A DNA stretch of 64,000 nucleotides from Armillaria gallica (taxonomy: Eukaryota > Basidiomycota > Agaricomycetes > Agaricales > Physalacriaceae): NCBI GenBank assembly GCA_037576215.1, contig JBANDB010000006.1:5456001-5520000 (forward strand), read 5' to 3'. Shown piece by piece: positions 42,040 to 53,068 of this stretch. Every line of letters begins with the position of its first letter. The first letter of the stretch is position 1. Made by a program: the position numbers and the translations under genes. The notes beneath the pieces are model-generated. The model had not been told where the DNA came from. It did not search any database and saw nothing but the letters and a program-made list of their open reading frames with translations.

Positions 42040-42437
42040 CTCTTTTCGTGTTCGGCTTCTCCCGTTCCCCATATAATACACAGCGGTGAACATGAAATTT
42101 CTTGTCTCATTCTTCTATGTGTGACAATTAGTCCGCCAGCAAGCAATGCCGACCGGAGTCATCTGTCTGAAAGCTCCTCGAAGCCAAACTCAACAGGTTC
42201 AGGCTCGAGCGCTACTCTCTCCAATAATGCGCAATGTCCACCGTCCGATGAATCGACATCCTTTCTCCTTCGGGATGCAATAATATTCGCGAGACTGTCC
42301 AAAGCTCCCGCTGAGATGCAACCACTTGACATTTGTACAACACGTAGACGCGGAGCTACTGCATACTGTCCCGAAGTGTACACCAGGTCATTAGCCCATT
42401 GATCTGGTAATGTCGTGTTTTCCACCATGATACACAA
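42040..42437 (-). pseudogene. F-box protein C-terminal fragment
   Basis: The frame reads APRLRVVQMSSGCISAGAL, SRRRKDVDSSDGGHCALLE and PEPVEFGFEELSDR, matching the last 100 residues of the F-box gene at 2232-3887. No F-box or leucine-rich part is attached, so this is a truncated paralogue. Confidence 0.7.
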
Positions 42438-42562
42438 CTCTTCCAGTTGAAGAAGAAATTAGAGAGTTCGTAGCCGAGCCGAGCACATGCCTACTGAACA
42501 AGCGTGTTCATAGTTATCACAATACAAACTCGGACGTTCCGAAGTGCAGACCTCAAACATCA

Positions 42563-43738
42563 TTATTTCAACAAGATCATAGCTCCACCGTCACTGTATA
42601 TGGAAGACCCCTACGGTAGCATTAGCCAGGAACGAAATGAGTTGCTTGTATTTACTTACAGTCATATATGAGCTCAGCGGGCTCCTGAGGAAAAGGGTCG
42701 CGTCGGCCATTTCTTCGGGTGAACCCATGCGCTTTGGGCACAAAAACACATCAGCCTATAACAAGAATACGAAAGATCAGCATACCTTCAGAAGTGTTCC
42801 ATTCTCATACGGAGTAAAATCAGTGAAAAATGCTCGAGCTTGAGGTGTAAGTGTGTATCCAGGGTTGACCGTGTTGATTCTGATACCATCTCCGCTATGC
42901 GACACCGCTGAAGACATCATAGAAAGAATGAGGAGGATCGGAACCAAAGGAACGCGAGGCTTACCCGCAGCTTTTGTCATTCCCACCACCGCCTGACATA
43001 ACGAAGGTGAGAGACAGCAGAGACATTTTCATGATGGGCTCACATGTTTTGCAGCGGTATATGCGGCCATTCCGGGCACGGGGGTAACAGAAGCGAGGGA
43101 ATCCATGTTCACGATAGATCCTCGAGTGGGCGCACGACCAGGGATCAAGGGTCGAAGTTCATTCTTGAGCATGGCCTTGATCTCTTCTCGCATGCACAAG
43201 AAGACGCCGCGGAAGTTGATCGCATGAATATTATCTCAGTCCTCGATGGTCTGATCAACGGTAGCTACAGGCGTCACGACAATCTGCACCATATCGTGAG
43301 CGGTGTAGCGAAGAGTAAGCCAAGCAACTCACCCCGGCCACGTTGGCAGCATAATCCAGTCGGCCAAATTCTTTCACGGCCGTTTCGACCATATTGATAA
43401 CATCTTTGTCGATCCGGACGTCGACTTTTAAGGGGAGAACACGGAAGTTGGGGTGGCTGGCAACCTTTTTGCATTCTTCGATGGTTGCATCGAGTCCATC
43501 GAAATTGATATCGCAGGTCAAGATACCTTCGACGCCGGCTTTTGCGTTCGCAATTGTGACTGCTTGACCGATTCCAGATGCTGATCTCGAGTAAAAACAT
43601 GGTATAGTTTGGTAGTGTTAGGCTCACCAGATCCTAAGCAGTATAGTACATAAATGATTTAGTCAACAATAACTCGGTCAACAAGTTACGTCACCGGTTA
43701 TAAGAGCTATCCCGCCAGGTAGAGTGAGTGAGAGACAT
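42563..43738 (-). pseudogene. SDR of a second subfamily, disabled
   Basis: Exons can be traced at 43695-43738, 43628-43633 (a 6-nt micro-exon), 43580 down to about 43337, then about 43270-43045, 42990-42960, 42900-42790, and onward to 42563. They give TG-SASGIG (cofactor loop), NVAG, YTAAKH (Tyr-x-x-x-Lys) and INTVNPGYT, all typical of classical SDRs. Lesions: an extra CACT near the start shifts the frame relative to the expected MSLTLPGG, and a TGA interrupts IED-DNIHAINF where Trp is expected. The last exon also does not join in frame. It was probably a working 3-oxoacyl-reductase-like SDR until recently. Confidence 0.7.
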
Positions 43739-44424
43739 GAAGTTGAATGAAGGCTGCCCTATCAATCAAGTCTTATGTACAGCAGATCTGATCACGATAT
43801 GGATGGTTCGAAGGTGGGAAGAACCAGCTAGTTTGACTGAGCACAAAAACAAGGTCCAGGAGACTTTAGACCTCAATCGGTGAAGATACGTCGGGTCGCA
43901 CGTTAGTTTCTGCTTGGGATGTCAGTCGGAATGTATAAGAATTGGTTTCACGATGAATGTATAGTGCAGTGTGGTACAGCGTAATAGTGGATTCTTGTAT
44001 GGAAGATGTATGTGGGTGAGGCCAAAGAAATCCTACTAAGTGGGATTGGTGAGACTGTGAGCATCCGTCGTACTGTGATGAGACGTACCGACAGTTAAAG
44101 CTATATACCTGAGAAGAGAACCTGAGTTGGACTGTAGAAAACACAGTGGATCTGGGATTACGAGCTAGGGCGAGACATGGGAAAAAGGTGAGCGCCAAGC
44201 AGGAGACTGTCGTCGATGATGCACGGTGGCCTAGTGAAAACGGAAGTCAAAGGAGACGGGGGGGGGGCTGCGGACGATGCCGGAGAAATTTCTTATACAC
44301 GTCAAGCACGACAGGAAACTACACCCGCCTGATTGTCTCTACTCATGGTTTTGCGTTGCTTTGTCGCCAGTTAATTGGATGCAAAGACCTATCTCCCTGG
44401 CATAGCTTAGGCTTATGCTGGATA

Positions 44425-44580
44425 TCTTCAGGAGCTCTACGTTGAAATGTACTAGGATCTAGTATCTTCGATCGAGTGCAAGGGTCATTGGAAGGTGAGT
44501 AACTGATAGTATTATGGAGCTGCATATATGCTGATTGAAGCTGCTGTAGGTCGGACGTTCATTCTAAAGGTACACAAAGT
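44425..44580 (+). repeat. Direct repeat, unit 1
   Basis: Blocks TTCACGTTGAAACGTACT-like, CATTGGAAGGT and CTGCATATATGCTGA occur in the same order at 45340-45470. The GGT..AG layout resembles exon-intron-exon pieces of an unknown lost gene. Confidence 0.45.
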
Positions 44581-45339
44581 TCTGCTCCCTTAGCAGAATC
44601 CAGATATGTGTCGGAACGTTTGCTCGTATGAAGTAGTAGCGTAGCATTTGTTGATCGGTCCCAGGCCAGCGAGTCTCGTGCGCTCCCCACAAAGATCGCT
44701 TTACATGCACGATATGACTTCGTTCAGGGGTTGGTAGGGGGCATTGCCGTCTGAGTGCGTTCTGTCACAGTAGTTTACGCTCTTGTTTTTTCGCGCTGTA
44801 AAATGCATCTGTCACTGACAGCTTTTTCAGGTCCGAGAAAAGATTCGCTAAGTCAAAATTTTTCCAGGCTTCGTTTTTTAGCAGATAAAATGCACTGGTC
44901 TCTGCTGTGAATATATCAGAATGGACAAACCTTGGCTGAGCAATACTGATGGTAGATGCGTCTGTTGCACAGCAGAAAGTTACCGATGAATTTACACTAC
45001 AAGGTCCTTAGAAATAAAGCGGAAGGTATATCCGTACGGGAATCTCAGCGGCGATTGACTATCAATTCGAGTTCAACATCTCACACAACGGCCACCGAAT
45101 TGTTGGTCCATGGCTATCTTGCGCTGCTCCATCACTAGTCAGTCGGTTTATTCCGGGTATCAAGAGACCGTGCACGAGTGGGAGCTATCTCCCAGGCCCC
45201 CGTTTACGCTGGGAATCTTGCTCCAGAAGTGCGGTATCGAGCGGACTGAACGGATATATTACAGCGAGCGAGGTCACCACTTTTCCTTTTTGAAGTTATA
45301 CTTACACTCATGCGCGTTTCAGTCCCGACCGGCCCATAC

Positions 45340-45470
45340 AGCCAGGAGATTCACGTTGAAACGTACTAAGATTAGGTGAAGCAGCCATTGGAAGGTAAGG
45401 AGCTCATATAATTTTGGATCTCTGCATATATGCTGACTGAAGCTCCTACAGGTCGCACATCTGTGCCAGA
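45340..45470 (+). repeat. Direct repeat, unit 2
   Basis: Second copy of the 44425-44580 unit, 900 bp downstream. Confidence 0.45.
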
Positions 45471-45730
45471 TCAATAAGAGCAGTGCGGTCAAATCCAGAT
45501 TATAAGAATACACGTCGGAATGGGGCTTGCTCCATCCGTTGATCGCCTCACCTGTGACCTCCCGGGCGAGCCGCGTGCCCTTCTCACTTCCCTTTTTACG
45601 ACATGCATTGAAGAACATGAGTAATCACTGGTAAAGTTCCTACGTTAGCCAATACCATCCGAGGTCACAGTGCCTCTAGATAAAGGCCCACTGTATCAGA
45701 AGAAGTCGCACACAGAAACTATTCTCCAAC

Positions 45731-46841
45731 ATGGCAGACCTCAACGTGGCCACGGTAATGTCACTATCTGGACGAGTAGGACTCGTTACAGGCGAAGGGA
45801 CGGGGATGTAAGTTTTGGGATTTTCGATCTCGACAAATGGTTGACCCGTCGACAGAGGATTCATGATTGCTAAAGCATTTGCTGCAAACGGAGCCAAGGT
45901 ATACATCACTGGTCGAAGGTTGGAGGTGCTTGAGAAAGCCGCCGCATCTGTTACGGGCGTACCAGGATCCATTATCCCGTCTGTAGTGTTCTTACTCCCA
46001 GATAATAATTGCTAACGCGTGCACAGACTACAGATGGACGTGACAGACGAAGAAAGCATCAAGACTGGCGTCAAGCACATCGAAGGAAACGACGGCAAGC
46101 TCGACATACTCGTCAACAAGTTTGTCTATCGCATTCCTGGTTCCTCTTCTATGCCCTAATCTCTTTGTAGTGCCGGGTTCGGCGCCTCCCTTCGCGACCC
46201 AGACTTTGCCAAGAAGAAGATCGCTGCGTCAGACCCTTTCGAACCCGAGACGGTACAGAACTGGATGGATATTTTCGCACTAAACACCATCGCTCCATTC
46301 TTCGTCGTCCGCGCCTTCCAATCCCTCCTCATCAAAGGAGCGCATTCCCGCCCTCAAGGCACCTCAAGCGTGATCAATGTCAGCAGCATGTGCGCACAGG
46401 TAAACTCAGTAGTTTCGGTGGGCTGTGTACGTCCCCTACTGTTCCCTTCGACATGACTCGGAACTAACTTGACTAGTTCGCATACACCCCAACGAAAGCA
46501 GCTTTGGAGAAGCTTGCCCTCGTCCTCGGAACAAGCTTCGCTCAGAGGAATATCCCGATTCGGGTGAACACGCTGGAGCCTGGCGTGTTCGCGTCGGAGA
46601 TAAGTAGTCCTGAGATTATGGAAGGGATCAAGACAGAGCCATTACCTGGTTTTGTGACCCCAATACCTCTGAGGAGGGGAGGGACGTGAGTATTTTCAGT
46701 ATGTGGATGAGATTGATTATTGAATCCATTCTTGCTAGTGATGCGGAGATGGGGATGACAGCGATTCATTTGGCAGTATCTGACTATACGAACGGAGCGG
46801 TTTTGATTGTTGATGGTGGATTCGCATTGGTTAATCCTTGA
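45731..46841 (+). CDS. Short-chain dehydrogenase/reductase F
   Basis: Exons 45731-45807, 45856-45978, 46027-46119, 46171-46426, 46477-46685 and 46739-46841; 286 residues. TGEGTGIG at 20-27 (Glu at 22 where the other copies have Gly), NNAG 97-100, NVSS near 170, Tyr186-x-x-x-Lys190 in AYTPTK, VDGGFALVNP end. Classical SDR with NAD(P). It shares every splice phase and exon length with copies C, D and E. The possible core promoter AGATAAAGGCCC (45678-45689) is a weaker match to the other SDR boxes. The most diverged of the four; nearest gene downstream is terpene synthase 2, convergent. Confidence 0.9.
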
Positions 46842-47738
46842 AGAGTTGATAGTCAATGATATCAAGCGACATCAAGTACTTTCTTTTCCGTGAGAAAGAT
46901 ATCGACATCGTGAAAACAGAATGATCAGGCCATTTAGGTGGCGATGACACCTTCGATATTACTCGACTGATCCGCCGATGTTTAGAATATAAAGTCGGGC
47001 TGTGCTGAGTGTGTTGCATATGATACACTTTTCACGGCTGATATTGTTTTAACACTTTCATGTTAGGGGATCCATCTTTAAACGTAATGGTTGCGTTATT
47101 TCAGCGAAACTGCAAGTTTCCCTTCATCTTCTCGCCATGTTTGATGCATCCGACTAGTTTCGTGTTGTTCCAGTTATTCGACAGCACGTCGGCGCAATCT
47201 ATCATGCGCCTTTCAAAGTTTCAAAGTGTTCAGACCGGGCGATTGAAGACAAGGTAGAGTTAATGACTATAGGCTTAGGTGCCAATCGTCATAGGTGGGG
47301 AGCACCCTCGGTATCACTTGACCTTGTCTGGGTGGGCTCATTTTCTAAAGTCAATCTAAAGTAGTACTCTAGTCTATGGCTCTACAATATGTAGTGAGCG
47401 CTATGAGTCTAACTCGTCAATTCTGCATCTCTTCGCACCTAAATGAAACGATCGCCCGGATGTACAGATGGGACGGCAACTCGCAGGGTAAGATGAAGAT
47501 AGAACATGATTTATCCTTCAGCAATTCTGCTGAGCTCACGAAGGAATGTGGCATATCCTTTCACTGTGCACACCTAGAGGGTTTGATAAATGCATAATGC
47601 ATGAAAAGTAGCGACAAAGAACAATAGGCTTCAAGCTTGCATATCAAAAATGAGGGGATCTCAACTTTGGAAGATACTGTATTGTAGTGTACACTAGTTT
47701 AATTAGAATATATAAATTAGAGAGGAAGCGAAATTCAA
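46842..47738. other. Intergenic between convergent SDR F and terpene synthase 2
   Basis: About 900 bp, AT-rich near 47680-47730; no gene supported. Confidence 0.5.
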
Positions 47739-48908
47739 TTATATTCCCAGCTCGCTGAGTCTATATCTCTTCATTCCCAAATGAAGCGCCAGATACCCGT
47801 CTGTGAATTCTGTGAACGCTATGTATGCTTCTTGGTGAGGTGACAAGATACGCAGAACCCTTTCGTATGATTCAAGGCACTGTGTCACTACGTAGCAGAG
47901 AACCTGGTTCTTAGGGGAACCACGAGCTCGAGCTAGTAGCGATATGAAATTGTTGGTATCACCGCTGCACTCTTCCTTGTAGAATGAAAGAATGTCATTC
48001 GCGAAGTCGATGAAATCTCGCATGGAAGGGAGGGCTTGGATGTATAAGTGGAATGGGAGGTCTCGGGGGAAAATGAACATTGCGAAAGCTTCCGCGAGCC
48101 CGCATTGTTCACGAAGGAATATAGCATATTCTTCAACCCGTTGCGTCTGTAAATTCCATTTAGTGACATGAATCATTTTATCGGCGTAAGGTACTTACTG
48201 ATTCCTGCTTGCTCTGGACCTCTAGGATTAGCCCGGTAATGAACTTGAGGGCGGAGTGGACGATGAAGTCGGCAGTAACTTTGCCAAAGTGTTGAGAGCT
48301 CTCGGTTAAAAGGTCTGCCAGATCGTTCAAGATCTTGCTTGACTGCTTCTTTGATGATGTGAAGCGCTGCATGGTATGATTAGCGTCTGAAACAATGTCA
48401 ACAATGGTGATTGTGATCTTACCTTTGTAAAATCAGGAACCCCGCCCAAAGCATCGGAATCATCGGGATAGACGTCGTCGAGGTATATCAGGAACATGCA
48501 GAAGAATGCGATAAACACTTTGACATTGTCATCATCAATATAGTGATACGCAGAAACAGTGATGTTAAGTCCAAGTGTCAGGTAAGGCCTGAGGACATCG
48601 GTGGAATATCCACGACGTTCGGCTTCTGCGAGGCAGAGGGCTTCCAATGTTGGGTCCCAAATAGATGGTAGGTCGGTGGTGTCAAAATGCTGCAAGAAAG
48701 CACGTATTATGTCGCCAATTTCTCCTGAAGTGCTCTTCGGTTTCTATTTAATATATCAGGAAACGATAACTTCTTTGGGATGGATCAGCGTACACGAGTC
48801 TTTAAGCGGCCTGGGCATATATGAGTTTAGGTGACATAAAAGCAGGGAAATAAGCGTACCGGCGACACTGTATGTCGAAGTTGGACCTGTTGCAGTAGAT
48901 AGTGTCAT
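47739..48908 (-). CDS. Sesquiterpene synthase 2, TRI5 family
   Basis: Five exons (48860-48908, 48794-48810, 48423-48743, 48199-48366, 47739-48146) encode 320 residues. The second exon is only 17 nt. Metal motifs are DDVYPDD at 111-117 and NDILSFYKE at 235-243; the C-terminal KRYRLSELGI is conserved. Exons 3-5 have the same lengths as in synthase 3 (321, 168, 408 nt), and the sequences are close. It cyclises or ionises farnesyl diphosphate; the product is unknown. A TATA-type sequence lies at 48996-49005. The N-terminus is short compared with synthases 1 and 3. Confidence 0.92.
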
Positions 48909-48995
48909 CTTTGGATTATGAGGGTGCAAGCACTGGTACGATGAGTCGACGAGGTCTGAGGCTTGGAAGTAAAGAGTTGAAATGCTCTAGGAAGC

Positions 48996-49005
48996 CTTAT
49001 ATATC
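48996..49005 (-). promoter_or_regulatory. Candidate TATA box of terpene synthase 2
   Basis: GATATATAAGG on the minus strand about 90 bp upstream of the start at 48908. Confidence 0.4.
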
Positions 49006-50859
49006 GTTGTCGTCGCAAAAAACTGAGATCCGGCGCGTGAAATGGAGGATCCATTATGATACGTCACCGGGAATTTCTCCTCCTGATAATCCTGTCGTTC
49101 TCCTGGAATGGGTTAGAGAGCGAAACGGATGACTATGGGCGCGGGAACAACGCGGAAACGTGGTTGGATATAACACCGGTCTGATAGGTAGCAATGTGGC
49201 TTGGTGAAGGCCAACATCCTTGAATGCCGGGGCACATCGGACAGCCTCAGTCATGACGACGCAGCCTAAAATTTCTTCCGAAGTGTTGATGCCCGTATTT
49301 AGAGGCAAGAAACAGAGTTATGCTGTGCTGGATCGTGCGTTTACTGCAAAATGACTATGTTGGTAGCGTGGGGATACTTATTACGGAAGTTACCGTATTT
49401 CGTATGTCAGTACTGTTGACGGATTGGAACGGTGTTTTCGAATATCGTCTCGCATATCGTCTCGTGTACGATACACCCTGTTCCGTTACAGATGAGTTAC
49501 ACTCACAATATGTTTCCCCGAGACGAGGACTCACCTCAGCTCCAACTAGAACGCAATCAAAACGATTTGGACGGTAGCTGTGCATGTGCTTTGGAATACC
49601 GCGGCGCCGAAGCGATGTTTTAGGCATTATCAAAAAACGAACCCCGAAAGAGGAACCGTAGACTGTTAGCTCTAACAACAGTCCACAGCTATTCGATGCA
49701 AAATCACTGGAAAAAGCGCTCACTCCCATAAACGAGTAGCCGACTGATTGCCGCCGCGTTCGTATGACACTGCCCGATTTTCATGCCCTTGGGGCTACCA
49801 CATAATCGGACCGCAATCAGATGCAGCGCATCGGTCGTGGAAATATTCTGGACCATCGTTTGACAAGGCAACATATGTTATGGAGTCGGCGCTTTGAGTT
49901 AACAAGAAACGCCAGGCGAAGAATTCATCATTTACTGTGAGTACAAGGCAACCAACTTCATTAGTGAGGCATGTCTGAATGCAAAACATAGCGAATCAAA
50001 GACAAACTAAAAAAAAATGTCATAGCATGCCTCCATCCTACACATCGTGAGTCTGATGACATGATATTAATGACTGGGAGAAAGAAATAACCAGAAGACT
50101 TGATCAGCCTACCATTAGTTTTCAATGTAGAATGAAGACGGATTCCTGCTTCTGCAAACCGACATTGCTTGAACTCCCCGGAATAGTATTGAGAGAATAA
50201 ATCGGTCCTTGATGGCAGAGCAGGTGAATCCGCATGCCTTTGTATTTGGCCGATGCGTGTTTAGACTTCGAAATAAGGTCGGTCATGGACCGATATTGAA
50301 TATCATCGAACAATATTTGTAGAGCCAGAGCATGTGTTGCGGATGATCTGAAAACGGCGCATCCAATTATGGGTATATCCAGTCTCTCGTATCGATGATA
50401 GCGAGTCCTAGGAAAAGCTGAGCGAGAAAGATGAGTATTGAGGCTAGGATTCAACTGAGCAAGTTCACGGAGCGAGTACGGTACCGACGTGCAAAATATC
50501 CCTCATGGTCGTAAGGAAGGAAGGAAGGGGATTTTATAAAACCACCTTCGTTGACGGAGGAAAGAGGAACAATGGATGGAGCGGAAGTGCTCGGCGCCGT
50601 GTGCATGCCGTGGCAAGGTCACGTGGAGAAATTCAACCCTTCGAGATTCAAGACTCAAAACTTGGACTCAGACTGCCGACATTGGACTTAGTTATCACCT
50701 CCGTTCTTTTACTAGAAAAGTTTTGCATTACATTTTTCTTGGAAAGAGAAACTGACTCAAAAACAGCAGGACAATTCTTCCACCGGAAACGAACAAATCC
50801 TAGCATCACAGCTTCTCAATTTGCGCTGCCCAAAATATCCTCCAAGTCGCCTTCTGTTG
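49006..50859. other. Gene-free or decayed stretch
   Basis: Minus-strand frames at 49795-49989 and 50122-50454 have protein-like stretches (VNDEFFAWRFLLTQS; THALALQILFDDIQYRSM) but no recognised domain, splice context or paralogue; they may be debris of F-box-type genes. Confidence 0.3.
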
Positions 50860-51660
50860 ACTTGACGGCATGTCGCCTTTGGTTTGACCACATTGCGCGG
50901 CTGTGTCAGCCGATTACCTTCTGGAAGTCCCAGAAATTATTCGCAACGCCGGAACTGGTAGACTTTCTGGCCACTGAAAGAGAGCAGCCTCGCGCTCAGC
51001 TACTAGACGTCGTGCTGTGCACAATTACTCGAGCATGAGGCAGGACGTCAGATGATATGACTGTCAAAGAGTTCATCATAGTCACGATCAATATGCCTCT
51101 TAGAATCACGTTGGTTATGGAGGTTGAGTCCTACAGTCCAGTAACATCCTTTTTTGGTGAACATTGCCAGGCATTGCCTTTCATGTGTCAGCAATCATTC
51201 ACACGGCAGATCGCTTGTCTTTTTCGCCGAATGTTCCTCCGCCGGCCTCACTGTGTGTTACCACCTCATTCGGCCGTCCCTCCAATCACTCCGAGTGTCC
51301 TATCCCTCAATTGTCATCGATATATCATTCCTGATGCAAATGAATGCCGATCAAATCACCCACTATTGTATTTATATCTCAGAAACCGATGCACTTGATG
51401 TTACACCTGAATTCATGGCTCGGACTCGGAGTTAACAATGAGTGAATGAATGCTCTTCGCGTTCTAGATTTCAAGGACGTCGGGTGGAACAAAATGTGTT
51501 CTTATGTTCCCGGGTCTAGGTGGGCCGAGAATGCTGGTCAGTCGGAAGGCGCTCACTACGCCTTACTAGAAAGGGTTTAGATTGAGGGACCTGTCACAAT
51601 CGATGAGGATGAGCTCACAGAGACGGGGCAGGTGCAGTACTTGAGGGTCTAACTGTTGAC
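50860..51660 (+). pseudogene. F-box gene remnant
   Basis: ELVDFLATEREQPRAQLLDV near 50950 resembles the helix before the F-box in the gene at 2232-3887. Near 51445-51650, NALRVLDFKDVGW, a GAHYALLERV segment and an acidic DEDELTET end resemble its C-terminus. Frame breaks and a stop directly after ALLERV show decay, and the F-box itself is missing. Confidence 0.55.
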
Positions 51661-52994
51661 GATCTACGAGAAAAGAGGTGCGGAACTAATGTCGCTCTTT
51701 CGCATTTGGCTCACGCGTCGTCGAAGGAATGGGTTCCAAACCAGAAAAGGTGCTCGAATTTCCAAGTCTCGCATCGAAACGATGGATTAAAAATAGGAGG
51801 TTCACGGGCCAAGACTTAACGACTTCAGGACCTCGAAGAAAGTGACGTGTGGCTGGGATGAATACGGATTTCCACAGACGGCTAAGTATCCCAAGACCCC
51901 AGACGTCGAACATTGGGAACACACTTGTACTTCTTGATCCATCTAGCAACGATAATTCAGACGAAAATATATCTGGTTCCCGTCAGAGTAGTGCCCGCTC
52001 CGATGCTCCTGCGATAATTCATGGTAAAACATTCAAATGGCTCCACTTCCTCACATAACCAGAATATGGAGAGGATCCGAACAAGGTGGAGCATCAAGCT
52101 TGGTAAGAGACCAACCGGAATTGTTTTTGACTAGCGCTTGTGCTAGGGTAATGGACCCGTTCCCGAGCCAACGACCTATTAGCGTGCAGTCGCCGTGCCA
52201 TAACCTACAATACGACACTCTCCTATCCCCAATGCATGTCGCCCGATCTTCCTGAGGCAGATGCCACTAGATGCCGGGATAACAGTGTCAATGGACACAA
52301 TGGATGATATAGAGTTAAGGACTAGGGTATATGTTTATGCCGTCCATTCCAAGGCAAGGCGAGATGAAAGTACTTAAGTACGACATCCACTAGCCATTGT
52401 GATTTGACGTCGGTACATTGGCTAATAATCTTCGAGCAAGGCGTAACTCATTCCATATTGCGCTATGGCGTATCTCGTCAATGAGAAAGATGACACCCAG
52501 TGTAAGCGCACCCACTCGTGGATCCTCGGACTTTCATATGGACTCCTCGAAGGTACTATTGTATGACTATTATTATTTCGGTCCATGGAACTTGACGCTA
52601 TTTGAACTGCATGGGATCTCGGAATGAAAAGAAACTGATTCATCATCCACACCACCATCGCAGCCTATCTCTTCAACATAGCCCTATGAATAGCGCGAGG
52701 TTTTCTAGTTTAAGAAGCCGGGGAATACAGAATGAGAGCTTCATGTCAAGATGTACCAAATGGCCCGAACTTGTGTTGCCTTCAATCTTCCTTAACGGAT
52801 CGAAGGTGAGGGGGACGGGATTCGGTTATCGGTTCTGGTGATCTCCCTGCTTCATCAATATTGTTGTTTAACACGACAACACTAAAGAGGCATAGTTACA
52901 TGAGTCATGAAGCATGATGCACAATCAGTCGCCAGAAACAACCACGAGTGACAAGGTCCGATAATCAAAAAAGGCTAGCTCTTGACACAAAAAA
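51661..52994. other. Intergenic stretch without a supported gene
   Basis: Short open frames only; no motif recognised. Confidence 0.4.
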
Positions 52995-53068
52995 TGAGTC
53001 GACCCAGGTTCGAACTGAGGACCTTCTGTGTGTTAGACAGATGCGATAACCAGCTACGCCATCGACCC
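52995..53068 (-). tRNA. tRNA-Val (anticodon AAC)
   Basis: The complement from 53068 folds as a cloverleaf of 74 nt with the discriminator A. The acceptor stem GGGTCGA pairs with TCGACTC (one G-T), the anticodon stem TCTGT/ACAGA encloses loop CTAACAC with anticodon AAC, and the T-arm is CTCAG-TTCGAAC-CTGGG. No intron. A T6 run follows at 52989-52994, a typical RNA polymerase III terminator. It decodes GTT and, after A34-to-inosine editing, GTC and GTA. Confidence 0.9.

Larger units (their letters stand above)
43739..45677. other. Gene-free stretch with a dispersed direct repeat
   Basis: No gene supported. Contains the repeat pair at 44425-44580 and 45340-45470 and a G9 run near 44262. Confidence 0.4.

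Noticed and set aside
45319..45618. Minus-strand frame of 99 codons
   Set aside because: No domain, no splice context, overlaps a repeat unit on the other strand.
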